Assembly: GCA_020847375.1 (NCBI GenBank)
Contig: JADLCB010000021.1
Coordinates: 124,001-188,000 of the forward strand
DNA from: Phycisphaerales bacterium
GTDB taxonomy: Bacteria; Planctomycetota; Phycisphaerae; Tepidisphaerales; Tepidisphaeraceae
Direction: 5' to 3'
Length of the DNA: 64,000 bases
Below the pieces are notes generated by a model that was not told where the DNA came from, ran no database searches, and was given only the letters and a program-made list of their open reading frames with translations. Positions 26,058 to 34,850 of this stretch are shown here, piece by piece. The translations under genes were made by a program, and so were the position numbers. Numbering within the stretch: the first letter of the stretch is position 1; the number at the start of each line of letters is the position of its first letter.

Positions 26058-27113
26058 TCATTGCGGCTGATCGACAAGAAACGGTAATTGAGTCTCGATC
26101 AGGCTGCGCAGTACATCGGCCTTTGGCACATCGACATTTCCGGTATCACTATTTTCCGTATCGACATTGCCTGCATCGGCATTCTTTTCCTCAACGGGAG
26201 CTTTGGTCAGGGAGATCAGGCGGATCGTCTCCTGCTGGCGCGATGTTTGCTGGGGCAGGAGTTTTTCCAGCGGCCAAACCAGTTCCAATTCGCACCATCC
26301 CCGACGTTCAGGCTCGTCTGCATCCGCCTGATAGACCGTTACGTTGGCACCATCTTCTGGATAGCTCCGGTGGTTTTCATAAGCGCTCATGCGCACCAGC
26401 GCCTGGCTGCCGCGCACAAAGGCTGACCAGCCCGCGTCGGTGATGACCCCCATCTTGTAAAACCCGCTCACCACAGGAGCACCGGCATCAATCAGCAGCG
26501 TATCGCGCCCCATGGCAATGGTTGATTGCGGCCAAGGCGACCACCATGGCAGAACCAACCGCCTATTCGCTTTGGGTTGGCGACCAAACGGAATAACCAT
26601 CTGACCGTCACGGGCAAAACTGGCCAGACTCCAGGCAGCCACGTATTGCTCGTGCTGCCCGACATTTTTCAATTCGTAGGTTATTTCCAGCACTGGCGCC
26701 TCATCCGACAGGCGCAGCTCAACCAGATATTGCAGGTCGGCTCCGGGATCGAGTTGAACTCGCGCGGACGATATCCCCCGATTCAGCAATTTGGCTGGCT
26801 GCCTCCCCGGCACGGGTGAATCATCGGTTTGCGATGGTTTCATCACCATCAGGCGAATGCCCTGTTCAGGAAGCGTGGCATCGCCCAGCAGTGATGACTG
26901 CCCTGGTCGTTGCAGCGATAGCAGGAGGAACTTGGGCTTGAGGGCGACAAATACCTCCGCTTGAGCGGTACGCAACCAAATCCCTTTATAGCCATCGTGC
27001 TCTTGCAACGCTGAATCGGTCATCCCCTGCTGGGATGCTTCCGTCGGCTGCCCCCTGCTCACCGACACCAGCCCAACCAGCAAAATAAGACTCAGTATCA
27101 GGCGAAAACGCAT
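26058..27113 (-). CDS. secreted DUF4380-like beta-sandwich protein
   Basis: 351 residues. Signal peptide (about 1-21). The body is beta-rich and resembles the galactose-mutarotase-like/DUF4380 fold: QGIRLMVMKP, LEITYELKNVG, WSLASFARDGQMVIPFGRQP, then SYPEDGANVTVYQADADEP followed by CELELVWPLEKLLP near the end. The C-terminal ~45 residues carry Asn-Val-Asp-rich imperfect repeats (NADAGNVDTENSDTGNVDVP). It may bind carbohydrate outside the cytoplasm; catalysis is uncertain. It runs in the same direction as the broken LacI-type gene upstream. Confidence 0.6.
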   Translation of the reverse strand: MRFRLILSLILLVGLVSVSRGQPTEASQQGMTDSALQEHDGYKGIWLRTAQAEVFVALKPKFLLLSLQRPGQSSLLGDATLPEQGIRLMVMKPSQTDDSPVPGRQPAKLLNRGISSARVQLDPGADLQYLVELRLSDEAPVLEITYELKNVGQHEQYVAAWSLASFARDGQMVIPFGRQPKANRRLVLPWWSPWPQSTIAMGRDTLLIDAGAPVVSGFYKMGVITDAGWSAFVRGSQALVRMSAYENHRSYPEDGANVTVYQADADEPERRGWCELELVWPLEKLLPQQTSRQQETIRLISLTKAPVEEKNADAGNVDTENSDTGNVDVPKADVLRSLIETQLPFLVDQPQ

Positions 27114-27234
27114 AAGCCTGCTCCGATGGAAATTATCAATGTCTCAAGCGGTGTTAGACCAATACCACGTAACAGCCCCGATTCTATCTGCGTATCTTTC
27201 GGATCGCGACTCAACTCCAGCCGTGCTCCTGCCG

Positions 27235-28232
27235 TCAGTCACTGGAAATTCTCGCGACCGACTCACGCTCGATCAGACGACTTTCCAGAACGACGTATTG
27301 CGGCTCCTGGGCATTATCCATTTGCTGCAACAGCAGTTCCAGGGATTTTTCCGCCAGTTCCGCCAGCGGCTGGGCCAGTGTGGTCATCGGCGGCGAGAGA
27401 TACTGGCTGACTTGGGCTGACTCCATCCCCAGCAGTGACACATCTTCCGGGACGCGGAGCTTCAACATATTTTGCAGGATATAGGTGGCTTCAAGCCCAA
27501 GGCCTTCGTCCGCCACAAAATAGCGGTTGGCTTGGATTGCCGGATCAGGCGATGAAGAACGCCATACATCGGCTGATGCTTGGTGAAACAGACCGACGAA
27601 CTGTCAACGGCAAGGCCCAGCTCGTGCAGTTTGCTGGTAAAGCCTTCAATACGCTGAATGGCGCCCCAGTTTTCACCCTCCCTGCCGATCATGGCGATGC
27701 GCTTATGGCCGTGACCAGCCAGATACTCGACCGCCATCTGACCATGCTGAAAATGATCGCTCACCACCGCAGAAAATCCCGGCACATCCATGCGATTGAG
27801 TGTCACCACTGGCGCATCTTTGACGCGCTTGAGTATCTTGATGGTGTCGTCATTCCACGCCATGGCCAGAACACCATCCATCAGGCGATTGGTCAATCGT
27901 TCATAGTTATGCGCGGTCACCAACTCGACCGCCAGATCATGCTTGGACAACGCATCGACCATGCTGGTCAACACGTTGGGCACAAAACTGCCGTAACTGG
28001 AAAATTGATGGTGGTCGATCACCACCGCCACCGTGCGCTGACGGGCGGTCATGCGTGGTCGAAACCCCGCCGCCCGCGCCGAAGCCAGCACCCGCTGACG
28101 CGTAGCTTTGCCAATACCCCGACGCTGATTCAGAACGCGACTGACCGTACTGGCGGACACACCAAGCGAATCCGCCAGCTCGTAAATCGATTGCACAGGC
28201 TTTGTTGCCACAACCTTGACCTTCTGCCGCAC
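27235..28232 (-). pseudogene. LacI-family transcriptional regulator, frameshifted
   Basis: Frame one (GTG 28232) gives the DNA-binding domain IYELADSLGVSASTVSRVLN with the YxxA hinge region, then a periplasmic-binding-like core up to SKPTAILW. At the AAAA run 27517-27520 (TTTT on the minus strand) one base is missing. Joining to the next frame restores PTAIF-VADEGLGLEATYIL, VPEDVSLLGMESAQVSQYLS and the normal C-terminus ending at 27235. So a single-base indel breaks an otherwise complete ~330-residue protein. Homopolymer position allows an assembly error; if real, the regulator is lost. It is next to the EPS operon and a LacI-type palindrome at 28299. Confidence 0.75.
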
Positions 28233-28298
28233 TCGGCCAACTGGATTTTCCGATGGTTTATGCCCAGCAATTCAAAACAAACGAAATGCTACAATTGT

Positions 28299-28314
28299 TG
28301 CAAATAGATTTGCA
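28299..28314. promoter_or_regulatory. LacI-type palindromic operator
   Basis: TGCAAAT-AG-ATTTGCA, seven-base arms, 67 bases upstream of the regulator start. LacI/PurR-family sites follow the TGnAAn..nTTnCA pattern, which this matches. Another palindrome, CGCAA-CTA-TTGCG, lies at 28400-28412. Likely autoregulation, by family knowledge. Confidence 0.5.
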
Positions 28315-28399
28315 GATGTACCATTATCACAATCGGAACGAAATAGGCAAATCTTCGCGATTTTAACTACGAAATTTGAAAATTGGCTCGCAAATCTAT

Positions 28400-28412
28400 C
28401 GCAACTATTGCG
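28400..28412. promoter_or_regulatory. palindrome CGCAA-CTA-TTGCG
   Basis: Five-base arms, between the broken LacI gene and the end of the EPS operon. The TCGCAA half also occurs in the larger inverted repeat at 42397-42425. Could be a second operator or only a chance palindrome in an AT-rich stretch. Confidence 0.3.
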
Positions 28413-28512
28413 TAACAATGGCTATTGCTGGGTTGGTATGCGATATAAATTGCTGGAATGTTATCAAACTGATACTGGTTGATCTGGCCGGCCGTGGTTA
28501 CTGATTGGCCGT

Positions 28513-29736
28513 TCACATTCGATCATCGAGGTATTTGAAGGTCTCTTTGTGGCTGAAACGGCTAAGGGTACGGTTAAACAACTCAACCAGCTCCTGCTTG
28601 GTCCAATCACCTTTTTTCAGCAGGCTGGTGATTGTCTTTTCAAAATGTTCCAGCGTGGCGGGATCCCACCCCACTTCGCTTTTCACAATACCGATGTCGG
28701 CAAAACGCTGCCAGTCAACCCGCTCCTGATCGGTGTAAAACTCCTCGAAATCCTTCTCGCCAGCGGTGTCGCTTTCCTTGAAGAAATAAACAGGCCACTG
28801 TCGTTTGGGCGCCAATTCATTTACTCTGGCCCGCGCTTCATCTTCGCTGGCGCATTCGACGGGTTCATATCCCCGCGCCTGCAGATAGCGACGACACAGG
28901 TTGGAAAATTTCTCCAGATGCAGCTTTTCACTCAGGCGCGGGAAAAAAATATCGCGGCTTTCGCCGAAAAAGGTGCTCATCAGGCACAAGATCGCCCCTT
29001 CGCTATCGGTCACAAAATAGCGGCGCACATCATCCGGCGCTGCCAGCGGTTGATGTTTGATCAGACGCTGGGTCCAGGCATGAGGCAGGGAACCATCGGA
29101 AAATGCGACATTGGCAAAACGGGCGGTGGAGACGGGAATTTCCTGCGCCCGCCGCATTAAAAACATTTCCATGATGCGCTTGGAAGCGCCCATCATGTTG
29201 ACCGGATTGGCAGCCTTGTCGGTGGAAACACAGAAATACTTGCGCGCCTGCATGGCTGCTGCCATCTGCACGGTTCGATCCGTGTTCAGCACATTCACCC
29301 GGATCATCCGCATGAGCGTAAAGGGATCTTTTTCGCTGCGCACATGCTTTAAGGCCGAAAAGTTCAGCACATAGTCATAAGGCCCGCTGGCCGCCACCAT
29401 AGCGTCAAATTCCGTCGCGCCGCAATCCAAGGCAAAGGTGCGAAAATCCCCCCCGATATAACCCATGCTGCTGCGCACATCACGCACCAGCTCCGCCAGA
29501 TTATTCTCGGAAATATCAACAACGTGCAGCACGCGCGGCTGGCGCACAAACAACTCGCGCACCACCGCACCACCGATCGAACCGGCCCCGCCGATCACCA
29601 GAAATCGACTGTCACGCACGATCTGATCCATGCTCTGACCATACTGGGCCAGATCATTGGCAAACAACCCCTGGCTGCGCCCGATGATGGGTAGCAGCGC
29701 AGCCGAACGATCGTGATGAGCAACAGGTTTGGTCAT
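28513..29736 (-). CDS. nucleotide-sugar 4,6-dehydratase, CapD/FlaA1 type
   Basis: 407 residues from ATG 29736 (three more codons possible). Extended SDR: GGAGSIGG nucleotide-binding loop (about 49-56), NFSALKHVRSEKDP, and STDKAANPVNMMGASKRIME. The last segment has Met where most SDRs have the catalytic Tyr, as in soluble UDP-GlcNAc 4,6-dehydratases of the FlaA1/WbpM/CapD group. It would make UDP-4-keto-6-deoxy-GlcNAc-type sugar in the cytoplasm, the substrate for the LegC-type aminotransferase in the same operon. It is the last gene of the 28513-42357 unit. Confidence 0.8.
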   Translation of the reverse strand: MTKPVAHHDRSAALLPIIGRSQGLFANDLAQYGQSMDQIVRDSRFLVIGGAGSIGGAVVRELFVRQPRVLHVVDISENNLAELVRDVRSSMGYIGGDFRTFALDCGATEFDAMVAASGPYDYVLNFSALKHVRSEKDPFTLMRMIRVNVLNTDRTVQMAAAMQARKYFCVSTDKAANPVNMMGASKRIMEMFLMRRAQEIPVSTARFANVAFSDGSLPHAWTQRLIKHQPLAAPDDVRRYFVTDSEGAILCLMSTFFGESRDIFFPRLSEKLHLEKFSNLCRRYLQARGYEPVECASEDEARARVNELAPKRQWPVYFFKESDTAGEKDFEEFYTDQERVDWQRFADIGIVKSEVGWDPATLEHFEKTITSLLKKGDWTKQELVELFNRTLSRFSHKETFKYLDDRM

Positions 29737-29815
29737 AATAAGCAACTATTCTGCTGGCTGCGGCCGCAACAGGTCGATCATCCATCCGTTACAGCACACA
29801 TTGGTCAAGTTACAA

Positions 29816-30523
29816 CTACGGCAGTGCTGCCGCGACTGCAATCAACTGCTCCAGTGGCTGCTGATCGTCAAGATTTACCACCGCAACATCGGGTTTCAAT
29901 TCCTGCAACTGGGTCAGGGAATAACGTCCTGTCGCCACCGACAACACCAAGCACCCATTGGCCCGGGCACAGGCAATATCGCGTGGCGTATCGCCGATCA
30001 AAATTGTCTGGGCTGCTTCGATTGTCTGGCCCGTCAGTTGTTGCGCCTGCGCCAAGGCCGTTGCCACCAGAGCGGAACGTTGAGCGCCATCTTCAGCATA
30101 AGCTGCCACTTTGAACATGGCTTGATCCAGCCCTGCCACCGCCAGCTTCATTTGCGCCGCCTGCTGATAATTTCCCGTCAATAAACCAACGATTACATCC
30201 TGCCGGTGCGCCAATTTTGTCAGCAGCGCGCGCACGCCCGGCAACACCACCACCTGGTCCCGAACGTTCTGCAACTCCTGCTCCAGCTCCTGCAGATAAA
30301 CCTGGCGATAACGGTCCAAATGGGCCTCGGCACCTGCAATATCGTTATGGCTGGCCAGTTCCAGCATAATCTGCGGATCGGTTGTCCCTTCCGTCACCGG
30401 CGACCAGCGCAATTGTTCGCCCAGCACTTTCCGGGCTGCCCGCTCAATGCACCGGCTTGACGCCCCGCCGGTAATCAGCAGCGTGCCGTCAATGTCAAAG
30501 AGGATGACAACCGGTAAGCCCAT
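29816..30523 (-). CDS. HAD-family phosphatase
   Basis: 235 residues using ATG 30523, chosen because the longer frame to 30577 would overlap the sugar-transferase gene. Motif I is VVILFDIDGTLL, motif II is in VGLLTGN, and motif III/IV is IGDTPRDIACARANG. A phosphoglycolate-phosphatase-like cap domain lies between. It removes phosphate from a small molecule, possibly a sugar phosphate or dead-end product of the surrounding pathway. 11 bases downstream of the sugar transferase, so co-transcribed. Confidence 0.8.
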   Translation of the reverse strand: MGLPVVILFDIDGTLLITGGASSRCIERAARKVLGEQLRWSPVTEGTTDPQIMLELASHNDIAGAEAHLDRYRQVYLQELEQELQNVRDQVVVLPGVRALLTKLAHRQDVIVGLLTGNYQQAAQMKLAVAGLDQAMFKVAAYAEDGAQRSALVATALAQAQQLTGQTIEAAQTILIGDTPRDIACARANGCLVLSVATGRYSLTQLQELKPDVAVVNLDDQQPLEQLIAVAAALP

Positions 30524-30534
30524 ACAGTTTGGTT

Positions 30535-31266
30535 TTATCCCAGCGACGCCGGCCGGGGCGGCAGCTCTTTCAGCCATTTTTCGTACAGACGTGTTTGCGG
30601 TTTGACTATCGCTACCATCGTCAACAAAATCAGCCTCATATCCAACCAGAAGCTACGACGCTGTTGATACCACAATTCCAACTCACCCTTATACGGCGCA
30701 ATATCTTCCCGATAAACCAACTGAGGCGGTTTTACTGTGCGGGCGGTAATGGCTTCCTCATCACAAAATACAACCGACCCTATCCCTGTCAGACCTGGCT
30801 TGAGTCGGGTGATCTGCTGCTGGATATGCTGGGGATAATATTCAAAACTCTTGGGTATCAGCGGCCGCCAGCCCACAAAGCTCATATCCCCCATGAAGAT
30901 ATTGATGAGCTGGGGCAACTCATTGATTTTGGTCTTGCGTAAAAACTTCCCAAACGGCAGCACACGCGGATCATTGCGCAGGGTAATATCCTTATTGCCC
31001 GTCCATTCGCTGTCCTTGCGCATGGTGGCAAACTTATAAACCTTGAACCGCCGCCCACCTTGCCCGATCCGCTCATGCAAAAACCATATCTCCCCTTCGC
31101 CGGTCAAGCGTAAAATCAACATCACGGTCAGCAACGGAATACTGATGACCAACAATATCATCCCCGATGCCACAATATCGATCAGTCGCCGAATGAAACC
31201 CTGGGGTATAATCACCTCGGTTTGCATCTCAGGAGAAACTGGCTGACCTGCTGAAGCTTGCGTCAT
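30535..31266 (-). CDS. initiating sugar-phosphate transferase (WcaJ/PglC-type)
   Basis: 243 residues. An N-terminal TM helix at about 32-52 is followed by the cytoplasmic catalytic core: KVYKFATMRKDSE, the conserved LRKTKINELPQLINIFMGDM then SFVGWRP (the usual family motif is GPRP), and LKPGLTGIGSV. It transfers a sugar-1-phosphate from a UDP-sugar to undecaprenyl phosphate, starting repeat-unit assembly at the inner membrane face. A short PglC-like form, without the long N-terminal multi-TM part of WcaJ. Start overlaps the ATP-grasp stop by four bases, so translation is coupled. Confidence 0.85.
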   Translation of the reverse strand: MTQASAGQPVSPEMQTEVIIPQGFIRRLIDIVASGMILLVISIPLLTVMLILRLTGEGEIWFLHERIGQGGRRFKVYKFATMRKDSEWTGNKDITLRNDPRVLPFGKFLRKTKINELPQLINIFMGDMSFVGWRPLIPKSFEYYPQHIQQQITRLKPGLTGIGSVVFCDEEAITARTVKPPQLVYREDIAPYKGELELWYQQRRSFWLDMRLILLTMVAIVKPQTRLYEKWLKELPPRPASLG

Positions 31267-32351
31267 TTTGTCCCTTGTTTGGCCTTGGCCAGTTTTACCA
31301 GATCCACATCCGCCTCTTCACGGCTGACATAAACAGCATCATCATAACGCAACATCACCAGACCATCGATCCATTGATCGTTGCGCGCCGTCAGCTCACG
31401 TCCGGTTAATTCCTCCAACACCCAACGCGTCATCGGCGCGCCGGCAGCATGGGTCAGTGGATATCCACCGCCAAACCGGGCATTAATCTCGATCACGGCC
31501 AGATGTTGGCTGGCCTGATCATAAAACATCTGGATATTCATCACACCCCAGGCACCGGGTAATGTTTCAGCGATGCGGCAGGCTGTTTCTTCAATCAACG
31601 GATTGCGCACCGTCATTCCCTTGACCACTTCCCCACCGCGCGTCTCCAGCCGCAGCCTCGGAACGGCACAGCGACATCGGCCCACCTTGTCCACATAGAC
31701 ATCAACCGTATACTCCAAACCGCGCGCAATCTCCTGCACAATATAATCCTGATCCCCAGCGAGCAATTTCAGTTCCGCCAATGAATGAACTGTTTGAATC
31801 CCAACCGACGAACTCCCACCAGCAGGCTTGGCAAACAGAGGATAAACCCACTGGCTACTATTTTCCGTAAGTGCAGATGCACTGATCTGCTTGGGTACTG
31901 GGAAACCATGCTTCACCAGCCATGCATGGGTCTTATTTTTATTGTTACAGATATCAATCGTATCGGGTGACGAGACCATGATTTGCGTTCCCACATCCCT
32001 GAACGCCTGATGGTGCTTTGCATAAAACGGCAGATCAGGATCAATGGTTGGGATGATCAGCCGCACCCGGTTTTGTTCACACAGCTTCAGCAAATGCTTG
32101 AGGCAATCAGGATCGCTGTACGCAGGAACGATGGCATATCGAACCGCCACGTGCATCGACGCGCTTTGTCGGGTGATATCGGTCGCCAGCACTTGCAGAT
32201 CGGCGTGGCCAAGATTTTCCAGTGACTGCTGCAAACACCGCAACAGCCCAACCCGCCGACCCGCTGCGGAAAGCATCACCACCCCAGCAGTATCTTTCGA
32301 TACTCCAGTGCCTTCCTGAGAGCCTGTCGCAATCGTTGAACAATCGTTCAT
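31263..32351 (-). CDS. ATP-grasp ligase in polysaccharide operon
   Basis: 362 residues. An N-terminal Rossmann-like part (VVMLSAAGRRVGLLRCLQ) is followed by an ATP-grasp core: YPLFAKPAGGSSSVGI, YIVQEIARGLEYTVDVYVD, and the Mg/ATP-binding VIEINARFGGGYPL. This is the carbamoyl-phosphate-synthase-like subgroup that joins an amino acid or carboxylate to an amine. Nothing here tells the substrate. Coupled to the sugar transferase (four-base overlap) and 23 bases behind the aminotransferase. It may attach an acyl or amino-acid group to the 4-amino sugar, a step usually done by an acetyltransferase; that is inference. Confidence 0.75.
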   Translation of the reverse strand: MNDCSTIATGSQEGTGVSKDTAGVVMLSAAGRRVGLLRCLQQSLENLGHADLQVLATDITRQSASMHVAVRYAIVPAYSDPDCLKHLLKLCEQNRVRLIIPTIDPDLPFYAKHHQAFRDVGTQIMVSSPDTIDICNNKNKTHAWLVKHGFPVPKQISASALTENSSQWVYPLFAKPAGGSSSVGIQTVHSLAELKLLAGDQDYIVQEIARGLEYTVDVYVDKVGRCRCAVPRLRLETRGGEVVKGMTVRNPLIEETACRIAETLPGAWGVMNIQMFYDQASQHLAVIEINARFGGGYPLTHAAGAPMTRWVLEELTGRELTARNDQWIDGLVMLRYDDAVYVSREEADVDLVKLAKAKQGTK

Positions 32352-32374
32352 CGTAGAAATTTACGCTATATCGT

Positions 32375-33556
32375 TTATCTCGCCATCAACCCCGCACTAC
32401 TGGGCACATTGATAATCCGGCCCGACAGGTTATCGGTCGTACTCAGATCCATGCGTGGGCACTTATCATACATCGGCAATTTGTGCATCGGCTGCCAGAT
32501 CGGGCGGGATTGTATTTTTGCCTCATTGAGTGCTCCCAAAATCTGATCTCTCAGCCCTTTATCCGATTTATCCAGCACGAGCGTATTCAGCCAATAGTTG
32601 CTGGCGCATCCTGCTGGCTCGGTCATGACCCTTACCCCACCAACACCGGCAAATTCATCCAGATACCGCCTGGCCAATCTGCGCTTGCGCTCTACAAACC
32701 CCGGCAACTGCTCCAGTTGCGCCACGCCCAAGGCTGCATTGATATTGGGCATGCGGTAGTTATACCCCGTCTCATCATGATAAAATTCCCAAGCGTGCGG
32801 TACTTTCGCCGTCGTGGTGATGTGCTTGGCATGACGGGCCAAATCTGCATCGTTGGTCAAAATCGCCCCGCCGCCGCCGGTCGTGACGATTTTATTACCG
32901 TTAAAGCTCAAAATTCCCAGCCGCCCGAATGTTCCCGTATGCTGGCCGTGATAAAAAGACCCCAGCGACTCGGCTGCATCCTCCACCACCACCAGCCCCC
33001 ACTCCTGCGCCACCGCCAGCAAACCCTCCAGATCAACCGCGTGTCCAAACGTGTGCATCGGCACTATCGCGCGAATCCGCGCCCCGGTACGCTTATTGAT
33101 ACACTGCCCACCTTCTATTTTCGCAATTTCGCGTAAATATGCCCCCAGCTTACCTGCATCCAGCCCCAGTGTTGTTTCCTCCACATCGCATAAATGCGGC
33201 CTGGCGTGGCAATACGTCACCGCGTTGGCGGTGGCGATAAACGTCAGCGCCGGAATCAGCACCTCATCCCCCGGCTGCACCCCCACCAGTTGCAACGCCA
33301 CAAACAGGGCAGCCGTTCCGTTTACGGTGGCCACTGCATATTTCGCCCCGGTATAGTCCGCCAGACTTTGTTCAAATCGCCCCACATACGCCCCTGCCGA
33401 CGACACCCACGCCGTGTCGATACATTCCTTCACATACGCCCACTCATGACCCGCAAACTCCGGCCCATGCAGCAGCACCATCCCGGCCCGTTCCCCCAAC
33501 ACCCGTTTCACCCCCTCCACAATCCGCGCTTGAAGATTTTCCGGCTGGCTGCTCAT
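32375..33556 (-). CDS. DegT/DnrJ aminotransferase, LegC type
   Basis: 393 residues, PLP-dependent sugar aminotransferase. VLLHGPEFAGHEWAYVKECI is followed by DTAWVSSAG, near the LegC/NHT-type signature; other marks are VATVNGTAALFVALQL, DAAESLGSFYHGQHTG, the PLP Lys in SFNGNKIVTTGGGG, and YNYRMPNINAALGVAQLEQL. It adds an amino group at C4 of the 4-keto-6-deoxy sugar made by the dehydratase in the same operon. Gene order with ATP-grasp and initiating transferase suggests this amino-sugar is the first sugar of the repeat unit. Confidence 0.85.
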   Translation of the reverse strand: MSSQPENLQARIVEGVKRVLGERAGMVLLHGPEFAGHEWAYVKECIDTAWVSSAGAYVGRFEQSLADYTGAKYAVATVNGTAALFVALQLVGVQPGDEVLIPALTFIATANAVTYCHARPHLCDVEETTLGLDAGKLGAYLREIAKIEGGQCINKRTGARIRAIVPMHTFGHAVDLEGLLAVAQEWGLVVVEDAAESLGSFYHGQHTGTFGRLGILSFNGNKIVTTGGGGAILTNDADLARHAKHITTTAKVPHAWEFYHDETGYNYRMPNINAALGVAQLEQLPGFVERKRRLARRYLDEFAGVGGVRVMTEPAGCASNYWLNTLVLDKSDKGLRDQILGALNEAKIQSRPIWQPMHKLPMYDKCPRMDLSTTDNLSGRIINVPSSAGLMAR

Positions 33557-33635
33557 CGTTTGTTCTGATTATTACGGTATCGGCGTAATACCGCGATGAC
33601 TGCATCACAACCCCAGCTCCCGGATAACCATGGCA

Positions 33636-34850
33636 CTACTGCTGCATGGCCGCCAGCACATTAAGTATCGGCTGTACAACACGTTCACGACTTAACGGCC
33701 CCTCGGCCACCTTACGGGCATTGCGACCCATACGTTTCCGCTCATCGGCATCGGCTGCCAATCGACGAATTGCTGCGGCAAAAGCGGCAGTATCCCCCAT
33801 AGGCGCAGAAAGTCCGGCGTCATATTTTTGCAAAATACCTGCCTGCCAACCTTGGTAATTCAGAACAACCGGTAAGCCTGCAGCCAGATAATCGGCGTAC
33901 TTATTGGCACTATTGAGCTCAAGGATTGGAACAGGAGCAAAACTGACTACGCCGATATCCGCTGTTGCCAGCACATCAGCCAGTTGCTGCTTAGGCACGC
34001 CATCAATAATAAGTACGTGGCTTAAATTCTCTCGCTGTGCTCGCGCTTTAAGCGCTGGTTTTTCCTTTCCATCGCCAATGATGGCTATCTTCAGATTCGG
34101 CACATTGCTCAGCAATCCAGCAGCATCCATCAGCACGTCCAAACCATTAGCCAGACCAAGCATGCCGGTATAGACCACCAGAACAGCATCCCCAATCTCA
34201 TACTGCCTGCGAAACCAACTACCATTGCGGTCAGGGCTGAAAAAATTCGTATCGCATGCATTTGGCGCACACAGCACGGTCTGCCCCCAACGACCCTCCT
34301 GCCGCATCTGCCGTACAACTCCATCATTAACCCCAACTGTTGCCACCGCGTGCCGGTAAGCAGTACGTTCCAGAATCTTCAGCAACCGATACAATAACTT
34401 CGAGCGCAAGATTCCCATCTCAAATGGAACATCCGGCCAAAGATCGCGCACTTCAAAGATATACGGAATCCGCCGCACCCAGCGCCCGATCAATGCTGGA
34501 ATCGCAATTGTCAGCGGCGTGCTGGTTGCATAGATAAGTTCGGCACGGGGTTCAGATAAAATCAACCGCGACACCCAGAAAATAAACTCAAAAAAACTGC
34601 GTATGCGCCGGGCATATCCCATTGTCTGATGATAAGGAACATCAACAACGATACAGGCTATCCCGTCAATTATCCCGCGCCGAATGATACCGCAACCAGC
34701 CGGAATTTCGTGCGGTTGCAACTGAGCACTGCTCGTCAGCATCGTCACTTCGTGGCCAGCTTGTTGCATGGCCCGCGCCTGCTCCAGACTGCGCGTCCCC
34801 ACTTTGCCCTGATGGGTGCAAAAATATTGATGGATATACAGTATGCGCAT
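33636..34850 (-). CDS. glycosyltransferase family 4
   Basis: 404 residues, GT-B fold. N-terminal HQYFCTHQGKVGTRSLEQAR, typical of WbuB-like GT4, then a Rossmann pair with EVRDLWPDVPFEMGIL, VVYTGMLGLANGLDVLMDAA and SANKYADYLAAGLPVVLNYQ. The E-x7-E motif is modified to ELNSANKYADY. Adds a sugar to the lipid-linked repeat unit at the cytoplasmic face. Shares one base with the next upstream gene's stop (TGATG). Acceptor and donor unknown. Confidence 0.85.
   Translation of the reverse strand: MRILYIHQYFCTHQGKVGTRSLEQARAMQQAGHEVTMLTSSAQLQPHEIPAGCGIIRRGIIDGIACIVVDVPYHQTMGYARRIRSFFEFIFWVSRLILSEPRAELIYATSTPLTIAIPALIGRWVRRIPYIFEVRDLWPDVPFEMGILRSKLLYRLLKILERTAYRHAVATVGVNDGVVRQMRQEGRWGQTVLCAPNACDTNFFSPDRNGSWFRRQYEIGDAVLVVYTGMLGLANGLDVLMDAAGLLSNVPNLKIAIIGDGKEKPALKARAQRENLSHVLIIDGVPKQQLADVLATADIGVVSFAPVPILELNSANKYADYLAAGLPVVLNYQGWQAGILQKYDAGLSAPMGDTAAFAAAIRRLAADADERKRMGRNARKVAEGPLSRERVVQPILNVLAAMQQ

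Noticed and set aside
27435..28307. 290-codon open frame antisense to the LacI-type gene
   Set aside because: No recognisable motif, while the minus strand shows a clear helix-turn-helix and LacI core.
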